From Myoxocephalus aenaeus (taxonomy: Eukaryota; Chordata; Actinopteri; Perciformes; Cottidae), in the NCBI GenBank assembly GCA_038501785.1, contig JBAMJR010000081.1, forward strand, positions 165,001 to 229,000: a stretch of 64,000 bases of DNA, given 5' to 3'. Shown one piece after another: positions 10,290-21,828 of the stretch; within the stretch, counting starts at the first letter, position 1, and every line of letters starts with the position of its first letter. The translations under genes were made by a program, and so were the position numbers. The notes beneath the pieces are model-generated. The model did not search any database, was not told the origin of the DNA, and saw nothing but the letters and a program-made list of their open reading frames with translations.

Positions 10290-10403
10290 AAGTGACTGAC
10301 AGGTGGTTTCAGGTCTTCCTGGTGTGTGACCCCGCCCCCTCAGCTGTTGGTAACTTCCGGTTCCGGGTTCTTCTCCGTGCAGCAGCAGAGCAGAGGGAGG
10401 AAG
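10290..10403 (+). promoter_or_regulatory. ubr2: Likely ubr2 core promoter / 5' UTR
   Basis: CG-rich stretch just before the ubr2 start codon. It has a GC box (CCCCGCCCCC, about 10330) and an ETS-type ACTTCCGG at 10353-10360, with no TATA box nearby, as is usual for housekeeping CpG promoters. A second CCCCGCCCCC lies in intron 1 at about 10514, and CpG richness continues to about 10650. The transcription start itself cannot be placed from sequence. Confidence 0.5.
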
Positions 10404-10487
10404 ATGGCGGCGGCCCAGTCGGACAGAGACCCTCCGTCTCTTCTGTGTTCAGAGTTCCTGCACTTCTCCGCCAAAGACACCGCGCTG
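10404..10487 (+). CDS. ubr2: ubr2 exon 1 (residues 1-28)
   Basis: ATG at 10404 in good Kozak context (AAGATGG); encodes MAAAQSDRDPPSLLCSEF and ends GCGCTG|GTGAGA, phase 0. It is the first ATG after the CG-rich promoter that opens this frame without a stop. N-terminal residues are poorly conserved in the family, so the start rests on context. Confidence 0.8.
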
Positions 10488-13400
10488 GTGAGAGGCTCTC
10501 GAGCTGCCCGTTACCCCGCCCCCTCACCTGTCACCTGTCACTACGTCACAGCGCGAGCGCTCTCCTGCTTAATCTGCTCGAGGAGCTAATGCTAACGTTA
10601 ATGCGCGGAGTGATCTGCAAAACATCTGGATGAGTGACGCGTCCGCGCAATATTTAACGTGTATTTATTGTTGTTTTGTAATGTGTATCTATTGTGTATT
10701 TATTGTTTATTTATTAATGCGTATTTAATGTGTATTTATTGTTGTTTTGTAATGTGTATCTATTGTGTATTTATTGTTTATTTATTAATGCGTATTTAAT
10801 GTGTATTTATTGTGTAGTTATTGTTTTTGAATGTGTATTTATTGTTTAGTTTATCATTTATTTAATGTTTATTTATTATTTATTTATCATTTATTTAATG
10901 TTTATTTATTATTTATTTAATGTGTATTTTTTTATGTCTATTTAATGTGTATTTATTATTTATTTAATGTGTATTCAAGGTGTATTCAGCGTGTATTCAG
11001 CGTGTATTCAGCGTGTATTCAAGGTGTATTCAAGGTGTATTCAGCGTGTATTCAAGGTGTATTCAAGGTGTATTCAGCGTGTATTCAGCGTGTATTCAGC
11101 GTGTATTCAAGGTGTATTCAAGGTGTATTCAGCGTGTATTCAAGGTGTATTCAAGGTGTATTCAGCGTGTATTCAAGGTGTATTCAAGGTGTATTCAGCG
11201 TGTATTCAAGGTGTATTCAAGGTGTATTCAAGGTGTATTCAGCGTGTATTCAGCGTGTATTCAAGGTGTATTCAAGGTGTATTCAGCGTGTATTCAAGGT
11301 GTATTCAAGGTGTATTCAGAGTGTATTCAGCGTGTATTCAGCGTGTATTCAGCGTGTATTCAAGGTGTATTCAAGGTGTATTCAAGGTGTATTCAAGGTG
11401 TATTCAAGGTGTATTCAGCGTGTATTCAAGGTGTATTCAAGGTGTATTCAGCGTGTATTCAAGGTGTATTCAGCGTGTATTCAAGGTGTATTCAAGGTGT
11501 ATTCAGCGTGTATTCAGCGTGTATTCAGCGTGTATTCAGCGTGTATTCAAGGTGTATTCAAGGTGTATTCAAGGTGTATTCAAGGTGTATTCAGCGTGTA
11601 TTCAAGGTGTATTCAAGGTGTATTCAGCGTGTATTCAAGGTGTATTCAAGGTGTATTCAGCGTGTATTCAAGGTGTATTCAAGGTGTATTCAGCGTGTAT
11701 TCAAGGTGTATTCAAGGTGTATTCAGAGTGTATTCAGCGTGTATTCAAGGTGTATTCAGAGTGTATTCAAGGTGTATTCAGAGTGTATTCAAGGTGTATT
11801 CAAGGTGTATTCAGCGTGTATTCAAGGTGTATTCAGCGTGTATTCAAGGTGTATTCAGAGTGTATTCAAGGTGTATTCAAGGTGTATTCAGCGTGTATTC
11901 AGCGTGTATTCAAGGTGTATTCAAGGTGTATTCAGCGTGTATTCAAGGTGTATTCAAGGTGTATTCAGAGTGTATTCAGCGTGTATTCAAGGTGTATTCA
12001 GAGTGTATTCAAGGTGTATTCAAGGTGTATTCAAGGTGTATTCAGCGTGTATTCAGCGTGTATTCAGCGTGTATTCAAGGTGTATTCAGCGTGTATTCAA
12101 GGTGTATTCAGCGTGTATTCAAGGTGTATTCAGCGTGTATTCAGCGTGTATTCAGCGTGTATTCAAGGTGTATTCAGCGTGTATTCAAGGTGTATTCAAG
12201 GTGTATTCAAGGTGTATTCAAGGTGTATTCAGCGTGTATTCAGCGTGTATTCAGCGTGTATTCAAGGTGTATTCAGCGTGTATTCAAGGTGTATTCAAGG
12301 TGTATTCAGCGTGTATTCAAGGTGTATTCAGCGTGTATTCAAGGTGTATTCAGCGTGTATTCAAGGTGTATTCAAGGTGTATTCAGCGTGTATTCAAGGT
12401 GTATTCAGCGTGTATTCAGCGTGTATTCAGCGTGTATTCAGCGTGTATTCAAGGTGTATTCAGCGTGTATTCAAGGTGTATTCAAGGTGTATTCAAGGTG
12501 TATTCAAGGTGTATTCAAGGTGTATTCAAGGTGTATTCAGCGTGTATTCAAGGTGTATTCAAGGTGTATTCAGCGTGTATTCAAGGTGTATTCAAGGTGT
12601 ATTCAGAGTGTATTCAAGGTGTATTCAGAGTGTATTCAGAGTGTATTCAAGGTGTATTCAGAGTGTATTCAGCGTGTATTCAACGTGTATTTATCTCCTC
12701 CCTCCTCAGAGGTGGCTGGCGGCGGCCGACCTGCAGCAGGAGGTGTTCCATCACCTGGCCGTGTACGTACCCAGAATCCTTTGCTTGGGGCCGAGTGGCA
12801 GCAGCAGCAGGGAGGAGCAGCAGGAGGAGCAGCAGGAGGACCTGGCCTCCCAGCTGCTCCTCCTGGCCCCTCTGGAGTGGCTCCTGCTGGGGGAGGAGCC
12901 GGCCACCGGCCTGCACCTCCTGCAGGAGAACAACCAGCCGTCACCGCTGTGTGGACACGTGTTCAAGGTGGGAGAGCCCACCTACTCCTGCAGGTACTTA
13001 TACACAGGTAGTATGCACCTCCTGCAGGTACTTATACACACATATACACAGGTAGTATACACCTACTCCTGCAGGTACTTATACACAGGTAGTATGCACC
13101 TCCTGCAGGTACTTATACACACATATACACAGGTAGTATACACCTACTCCTGCAGGTACTTATACACAGGTAGTATGCACCTCCTGCAGGTACTTATACA
13201 CACATATACACAGGTAGTATACACCTACTCCTGCAGGTACTTATACACAGGTAGTATGCACCTCCTGCAGGTACTTATAAACACATATACACAGGTAGTA
13301 TACACCTACTCCTGCAGGTACTTATACACAGGTAGTATGCACCTCCTGCAGGTACTTATACACACATATACACAGGTAGTATACACCTACTCCTGCAGGT

Positions 13401-16400
13401 ACTTATACACAGGTAGTATGCACCTCCTGCAGGTACTTATACACACATATACACAGGTAGTATACACCTACTCCTGCAGGTACTTATACACAGGTAGTAT
13501 GCACCTCCTGCAGGTACTTATACACACATATACACAGGTAGTATACACCTACTCCTGCAGGTACTTATACACACATATATACACAGGTAGTATACACCTC
13601 CTGCAGCTACTTATACACACATATAGCAGTGTTTTCTCTAGGGTTACAGCTTTGGGGTCTCAGTGAGGTCGGCTTTTGGCAAGACGCCAGAGTCTTGGGG
13701 TCCGCATGCGCAGCGTATCGTTAACATTTACCCCAAAGTACAGGCATTTCTTCATGTATCTATTAAAGACTTAGTTTTACGTCCCTGTACTTTTCTTTGT
13801 AATATGTGAAGTTCTCAATAAAGTTCTTGAAATGAAAACATTCAGCATTTCCTCTTGCGGCCCCGCCTGTAATACGCCCCAGTTTGAGAAATAGTGACTT
13901 AAAGGAAACATGGAGTTCATTTATTTTAAGGTGTTGTCACTGCAGTGAGTCTTTCACGGCTTTTGGAAGAACATTTCCAGAGCGTCTCGCCATGCGAAGT
14001 CAGAAACGTCTGGCCCATCTATCGAGCTCCACAGAGGGTCTCCTTGTAGTCTGTCAAGAGGGTCTCCTTGTAGTCCGTCAAGAGGGTCTCCTTGTAGTCT
14101 GTCAAGAGGGTCTCCTTGTAGTCCGTCAAGAGGGTCTCCTTGTAGTCCGTCAAGAGGGTCTATTATTGATTGTTGTTTTTCTGAGTTTGTACTCATGATT
14201 GAATGCACTATTGTAAGTCGCTTTGGATAAAAGCGTCAGCTAAATGACATGTAATGTAATGTAAAATGTCTCCTTGTAGTCCGTCAAGAGGGTCCCCTTG
14301 TAGTCCGTCAAGAGGGTCCCCTTGTAGTCCGTCAAGAGGGTCTCCTTGTAGTCTATAAAGAGGGTCCCCTTGTAGTCCGTCAAGAGGGTCCCCTTGTAGT
14401 CCGTCAAGAGGGTCCCCTTGTAGTCCGTCAAGAGGGTCTCCTTGTAGTCCGTCAAGAGGGTCTCCTTGTAGTCCGTCAAGAGGGTCTCCTTGTAGTCCGT
14501 CAAGAGGGTCCCCTTGTAGTCCGTCAAGAGGGTCCCCTTGTAGTCCGTCAAGAGGGTCTCCTTGTAGTCCGTCAAGAGGTTCCCCTTGTAGTCTATAAAG
14601 AGGGTCCCCTTGTAGTCTATAAAGAGGGTCTCCTTGTAGTCCGTCAAGAGGGTCCCCTTGTAGTCCGTCAAGAGGGTCCCCTTGTAGTCCGTCAAGAGGG
14701 TCCCCTTGTAGTCCGTCAAGAGGGTCCCCTTGTAGTCCGTCAAGAGGGTCTCCTTGTAGTCTATAAAGAGGGTCCCCTTGTAGTCTATAAAGAGGGTCCC
14801 CTTGTAGTCTATAAAGAGGGTCCCCTTGTAGTCTATAAAGAGGGTCCCCTTGTAGTCCGTCAAGAGGGTCTCCTTGTAGTCTATAAAGAGGGTCCCCTTG
14901 TAGTCCGTCAAGAGGGTCCCCTTGTAGTCCGTCAAGAGGGTCTCCTTGTAGTCTATAAAGAGGGTCCCCTTGTAGTCCGTCAAGAGGGTCCCCTTGTAGT
15001 CCGTCAAGAGGGTCCCCTTGTAGTCTATAAAGAGGGTCCCCTTGTAGTCCGTCAAGAGGGTCCCCTTGTAGTCCGTCAAGAGGGTCCCCTTGTAGTCCGT
15101 CAAGAGGGTCCCCTTGTAGGCCGTCAAGAGGGTCCCCTTGTAGTCCGTCAAGAGGGTCCCCTTGTAGTCCGTCAAGAGGGTCTCCTTGTAGTCTATAAAG
15201 AGGGTCCCCTTGTAGTCTATAAAGAGGGTCCCCTTGTAGTCTATAAAGAGGGTCCCCTTGTAGTCTATAAAGAGGGTCCCCTTGTAGTCTATAAAGAGGG
15301 TCTTCTTGTAGTCTATAAAGAGGGTCTTCTTGTAGTCCGTCAAGAGGGTCCCCTTGTAGTCCGTCAAGAGGGTCCCCTTGTAGTCCGTCAAGAGGGTCTC
15401 CTTGTAGTCCGTCAAGAGGGTCCCCTTGTAGGCCGTCAAGAGGGTCCCCTTGTAGTCCGTCAAGAGGGTCCCCTTGTAGTCCGTCAAGAGGGTCCCCTTG
15501 TAGTCTATAAAGAGGGTCCCCTTGTAGTCTATAAAGAGGGTCTTCTTGTAGTCTATAAAGAGGGTCTTCTTGTAGTCTATAAAGAGGGTCCCCTTGTAGT
15601 CCGTCAAGAGGGTCTCCTTGTAGTCCGTCAAGAGGGTCTCCTTGTAGTCCGTCAAGAGGTTCCCCTTGTAGTCCGTCAAGAGGTTCCCCTTGTAGTCTAT
15701 TCAATTCAATTCAATTCAGTTTATTTTATATAGCCCAACATCACAAATACAAGTTTGCCTCGGAGGGCTTTACAGTCTGTAACATAACATCCTGTCCCGG
15801 GACCTCACATCGGATCAGGAAAAACTCCCCTAGAAAGATAGTAAAAACCCTTTCACAGGGAAAAAAGGGAAGAAACCTGAGGGAGAGCAACAGAGGAGGA
15901 TCCCTCTCCCCGGATGGACAGAAGCAATAGATGTCATGTGGCCAGAATGAATAGCGTAGTTACAGCACATTCAATGAATATGACAGAAATTATTCATATA
16001 ATGAGTATTAGGCACGGTCCATGGTCCTGATAATCCATGAAGCAGAAGGCGGTAGAGAGGAGGGGGGCATCAGAAGGGCCATGGCAGCAGGCAGGACCGG
16101 TTCCAGGCCGGTTCCATCAGCAGGGCCATGGCAGCAGGCAGGACCGTTTCCAGGCAGCCATGGATCCATGGCAGGAGGGGTGGGTGGGGGGGCGGCAGGA
16201 CCCGGGGCAGGACCCGGGGTAGTACCCGGGGCAGGACCGGTTCCAGGCAGCCATGAATCCATGGAAAAAGAAAGTAGAGTTAGTAATGTGCATTGAAGAG
16301 ACAATAGTTTATCCAGATGGAGAGAAAGAAGAGGAGAGGAGGAGTGAAAGAGGAAGAGAAGAGGAGCGAAAGAGGAAGAGAAGAGGAGCTCAGTGTATCC

Positions 16401-19400
16401 TAAGATGTCCCCCAGCAGTCTAGGCCTATAGCAGCATATCTAGGGGCTGGACCAGGGCAAACCTGAGCCAGCCCTAACTATAAGCCTGAAACAGCCCTAA
16501 GTATAAGCGCTATCAAAGAGGAAAGTCTTAAGTCTACTCTTAAATGAGGTGACTGTGTCTGCCCCCCGGACTGAAAGTGGAAGCTGATTCCACAGAAGAG
16601 GAGCACGATAACTGAAAGCTCTAGCCCCCAACCTACTTTTTAAGACTCTGGGAACCACAAGTAACCCTGCATTCAGTGAGCGTAACGCTCTGGTGGGGTA
16701 ATATGGCACTATAAGCTCTTTAAGATATGATGGTGCATCACCAGCTAAGGCTTTATAGGTGAGGAGGAGGATTTTAAATATGATTCTCGATCTTACAGGA
16801 AGCCAGTGGAGAGCAGCTAATACAGGAGTAATGTGATCTCTCTTCCGAGTCCTTGTTAGTACACGAGCTGCAGCATTCTGGATCAGCTGGAGAGACCCAA
16901 GGGACTTTCCGGAGCAGCCTGATAATACGGAGTTACAGTAATCCAGTCTTGAAGTAACAAATGCGTGGATCAATGTTTCTGCATCGCTTTGAGACAGGAT
17001 GTGCCGGATCTTTGAGATGTTCCGTAGGTGAAAAATGGCAGTCCTTGAGATCTGTTTCACGTGGGAGCCAAAGGATAGGTCCTGGTCAAAAATAACTCTG
17101 AGATTCCTCACGGTGGTGGTGGATGCCAGAGCGATGCCATCCAGGGAAACCATATCGTCAGATAGTTGATTTCTGAGGTGTTCTGGGCCGAGTAGAATAA
17201 CTTCAGTCTTGTCAGAGTTCAGCAACAGGAAGTTGCAGGTCATCCAGGTTTTGATGTCTTTAAGACACGCTTGAAGTTTAGTGACCTGGTGGATTTCATC
17301 TGGCTTGATTGACAGATATAGTTGAGTATCATCGGCATAACAGTGAAAGTTTATGGAGTGTTTTCTGATAATATTGCCTAAAGGAAGCATATACAAGGTG
17401 AATAAAATTGGTCCAAGCACAGAACCTTGTGGAACTCCATGACGAACGGCGGTGGTCATCGAGGCCTCATCGTTTACAAATACAAACTGAGATCATCTGA
17501 TAAATACGACTTAAACCAGCTTAGTGCTGTACCTTTAATACCAATTGACTGGTCTAGTCTCTGTAATAAGATGTCATGGTCAATGGTGTCAAATGCTGCA
17601 CTAAGGTCTAACAGGACAAGTACAGAGACAAGTCCCCTATCTGATGCAACTAGAAGGTCATTAGTAATTGTCACTAGTGCTGTCTCTGTGCTATGATGCT
17701 TTCTAAATCCTGACTGAAATTCCTCAAATAAACTATTGTTATGTAAAAAGTCGCACAACTGATTTGCGACTACCTTCTCCAGTATCTTAGAGAGGAAGGG
17801 AAGGTTAGAGATAGGTCTGTAGTTAGCCAACACCTCTGGATCCAGAGTGGGCTTTTTAAGAAGAGGTTTAATTACAGCTACTTTAAAAGACTGTGGTACA
17901 TGACCCATTAGTAAAGACCCATTGATAATATCTAGTACAGAGGCACAAATTAAGGGTAAAACTTCTTTAAACAGCTTTGTCGGAACAGGGTCTAGGAGAC
18001 AGGTAGAAGATTTAGAAGTAGAAACCATTGAAGACAGTTGGTCGAGGTTGATGGTAAAAAATCCATCCAGACGCACAACAGGGCCCACAGCCTCCTCCAT
18101 GGTCATCCCACCTGAGGATGGACCGGCAGTAGTCGAGGGCAGGAGATCACCGATCCTGTCTCTAATGGCCATAATCTTATCATTGAAGAAGTTCATAAAG
18201 TCATTACTACTGAGGTCTATAGGAATACACAGATCCACCGAGCTATGACTCTCAGCCAGCCTGGCCACAGTGCTAAAGAGAAACCTAGGGTTGCTCTTGT
18301 TTTTCTCTATTAGTGATGAGTAGTAGGCTCCTCTGGCATTACGGAGGGCCTTCTTATATGTTCTCAGACTATCCCGCCAAACCAACCGGGACTCCTCCAG
18401 ACCGTTGGAACGCCATATGCCCTCAAGCTTCCGTGATGCTTGCTTCAATATGCGGGTCTGAGGGTTGTACCATGGAGCGAGCCTCCTTTGCTTAATGATC
18501 CTCTTTTTTAGAGGGGCTATCGAGTCCAGCGTCACTCTCAGTGAGCCAGTAGCACTATCAACGAGCTGATCAATCTGGGAGGGAGTAAAGTTAGCACAGG
18601 AGTCATCTGTTATATTGAGACATGGTAATGAATTAAATACAGAAGGAATCGCTTCCTTAAATCTAGCAACAGCACCGTCAGTTAGACATCTGGTGTAAAA
18701 ACTCTTGCCTAACGCTGTACAATCTGGTAGCATAAACTCAAAAGTTATAAGGCAATGGTCTGATAAAAGAGGGTTCTGTGGAAACACTACTAAATGCTCC
18801 ACATCAATGCCATATGTAAGAACAAGGTCGAGGGTGTGGTTAAAGCAGTGAGTCGGTTCCTGTACTCTCTGACAGAAGCCAATCGAATCTAACAATAAGC
18901 TAAATGCAACACTAAGGCTATCATTGCTAACATCCACATGAATATTAAAATCACCTACAATAATAATAAGGTAAGAATAAGATAAGGTTATCAGTCTTAA
19001 GGACCAAACTTGACAAAAACTCAGAAAATTCAGATATAAATTCGGAGTACAAACCTGGTGCTCGGTATACCACGACAAACAGAATCGGCTGTACTGTTTT
19101 CCAGGTTGGATCCGAAATACTAAGAACAAGGCTTTCAAATGAGTTGCAGCTCAATCCAGGTTTAAGACCCATCAGCAGACCCGAGTCAAAGATGGCAGCT
19201 ACTCCACCTCCTCGGCCGGTGCCTCGAGGAATGTGCATATTAACATGACTTGGAGGAGTAGATTCATTTAGGCTGACATATTCCTCATGTCTCAGCCAGG
19301 TTTCAGTAAGACAAAATACATCAATATGGTTGTCAGATATTAATTCATTTACTAATACAGCTTTAGAAGACAAAGATCTAATATTTAGGAGTCCACATTT

Positions 19401-21552
19401 AATTATCCTATCGTGTTGCACTATTGCAGTAGTGGTGTTAACCTTTATGAGGTTGTTTTCTATAACTCCTCTTTTGGTTACTTTTGATTTAATTAATGTA
19501 AGTGGCCGTGGGACAGACACAGTCTCTATAGAGTTAAAGATGGGCAGCTGCCCTAAAGAAAATGCAGGAAGTGCAGAGAAGGGTGTAAGACTACAACTCT
19601 GCTTCTGCTTCCTGGTATGTCTATAAAGAGGGTCCCCTTGTAGTCTATAAAGAGGGTCTCCTTGTAGTCCGTCAAGAGGGTCTCCTTGTAGTCCGTCAAG
19701 AGGGTCCCCTTTTAGTCCGTCAAGAGGGTCCCCTTGTAGTCTATAAAGAGGGTCCCCTTGTAGTCTATAAAGAGGGTCTCCTTGTAGTCTATAAAGAGGG
19801 TCTCCTTGTAGTCTATAAAGAGGGTCTCCTTGTAGTCTATAAAGAGGGTCCCCTTGTAGTCTATAAAGAGGGTCTCCTTGTAGTCCGTCAAGAGGGTCTC
19901 CTTGTAGTCCGTCAAGAGGGTCCCCTTGTAGTCCGTCAAGAGGGTCCCCTTGTAGTCCGTCAAGAGGGTCCCCTTGTAGTCCGTCAAGAGGGTCTCCTTG
20001 TAGTCCGTCAAGAGGGTCTCCTTGTAGTCTATAAAGAGGGTCCCCTTGTAGTCCGTCAAGAGGGTCCCCTTGTAGTCTATAAAGAGGGTCCCCTTGTAGT
20101 CTATAAAGAGGGTCCCCTTGTAGTCTATAAAGAGGGTTCCTTGTAGTCTATAAAGAGGGTCCCCTTGTAGTCTATAAAGAGGGTCCCCTTGTAGTCTATA
20201 AAGAGGGTCTCCTTGTAGTCTATAAAGAGGGTCCCCTTGTAGTCTATAAAGAGGGTCCCCTTGTAGTCTATAAAGAGGGTCCCCTTGTAGTCTATAAAGA
20301 GGGTCCCCTTGTAGTCTATAAAGAGGGTCCCCTTGTAGTCTATAAAGAGGGTCTCCTTGTAGTCTATAAAGAGGGTCCCCTTGTAGTCTATAAAGAGGGT
20401 CTCCTTGTAGTCTATAAAGAGGGTCTCCTTGTAGTCTATAAAGAGGGTCCCCTTGTAGTCTATAAAGAGGGTCTCCTTGTAGTCTATAAAGAGGGTCTCC
20501 TTGTAGTCTATAAAGAGGGTCTCCTTGTAGTCTATAAAGAGGGTCCCCTTGTAGTCTATAAAGAGGGTCTCCTTGTAGTCTATAAAGAGGGTCTCCTTGT
20601 AGTCTATAAAGAGGGTCCCCTTGTAGTCTATAAAGAGGGTCTCCTTGTAGTCTATAAAGAGGGTCTCCTTGTAGTCTATAAAGAGGGTCTCCTTGTAGTC
20701 TATAAAGAGGGTCTCCTTGTAGTCTATAAAGAGGGTCCCCTTGTAGTCTATAAAGAGGGTCCCCTTGTAGTCTATAAAGAGGGTCTCCTTGTAGTCTATA
20801 AAGAGGGTCTCCTTGTAGTCTATAAAGAGGGTCTCCTTGTAGTCTATAAAGAGGGTCCCCTTGTAGTCTATAAAGAGGGTCCCCTTGTAGTCTATAAAGA
20901 GGGTCTCCTTGTAGTCTATAAAGAGGGTCCCCTTGTAGTCTATAAAGAGGGTCTCCTTGTAGTCTATAAAGAGGGTCCCCTTGTAGTCTATAAAGAGGGT
21001 CTCCTTGTAGTCTATAAAGAGGGTCCCCTTGTAGTCTATAAAGAGGGTCTCCTTGTAGTCTATAAAGAGGGTCTCCTTGTAGTCTATAAAGAGGGTCTCC
21101 TTGTAGTCTATAAAGAGGGTCTCCTTGTAGTCTATAAAGAGGGTCTCCTTGTAGTCTATAAAGAGGGTCTCCTTGTAGTCTATAAAGAGGGTCCCCTTGT
21201 AGTCTATAAAGAGGGTCTCCTTGTAGTCCGTCAAGAAGCTGAAGGAGGAAGGTACATGTGAACCCTCCAGACCTCCCAGTCTGTTCAGTCCAGCCTGAAG
21301 ACCCTCCAGAGCCTCTGGTCCTTCTGGAACCTCCTCAGCTTTAGTTTCTGTCAGCAGGAACCAGATGGACCATGACGTGGTCTACAGGTTCTCCTCTCTG
21401 GTTCCACACACCGTATCTGTTCACCGACCAGGATTACATAACCTGTGTGTGTGTGTGTGTGTGTGTGCAGGGAGTGTGCAGCTGATCCTACCTGTGTTCT
21501 GTGCATGAAGTGTTTCCTGGGAAGCATTCATAAAGAACATCGATACAGGGTG

Positions 21553-21591
<39 letters not shown>

Positions 21592-21677
21592 ATCATACAC
21601 AAGCACACACGAGTGTACTGACTGTGTGTGTGTAGATGACTACTGACAGTGTGTGTGTGTGTGTAGATGACTACTGA

Positions 21678-21715
<38 letters not shown>

Positions 21716-21792
21716 GACTACTGACAGTGTGTGTGTGTGTGTAGATGACTACTGACAGTGTGTGTGTGTGTGTGTGTGTAGATGACTACTGA

Positions 21793-21828
<36 letters not shown>

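Noticed and set aside
10945..13666. Three forward frames of 688-899 codons
   Set aside because: The 11-bp unit has no stop in any frame. Only the exon 2 part of one frame is homologous to a known protein.
13627..13896. Firm call of a second complete MITE
   Set aside because: Termini are only loosely inverted and the putative 8-bp target duplication matches at too few positions; listed at low confidence only.
14208..21234. Minus-strand frames reading DPLDGLQ and DYKGTL repeats as a giant gene
   Set aside because: Pure 24-bp repeat without conserved domains, start context or splice structure; kept only as a low-interest finding.
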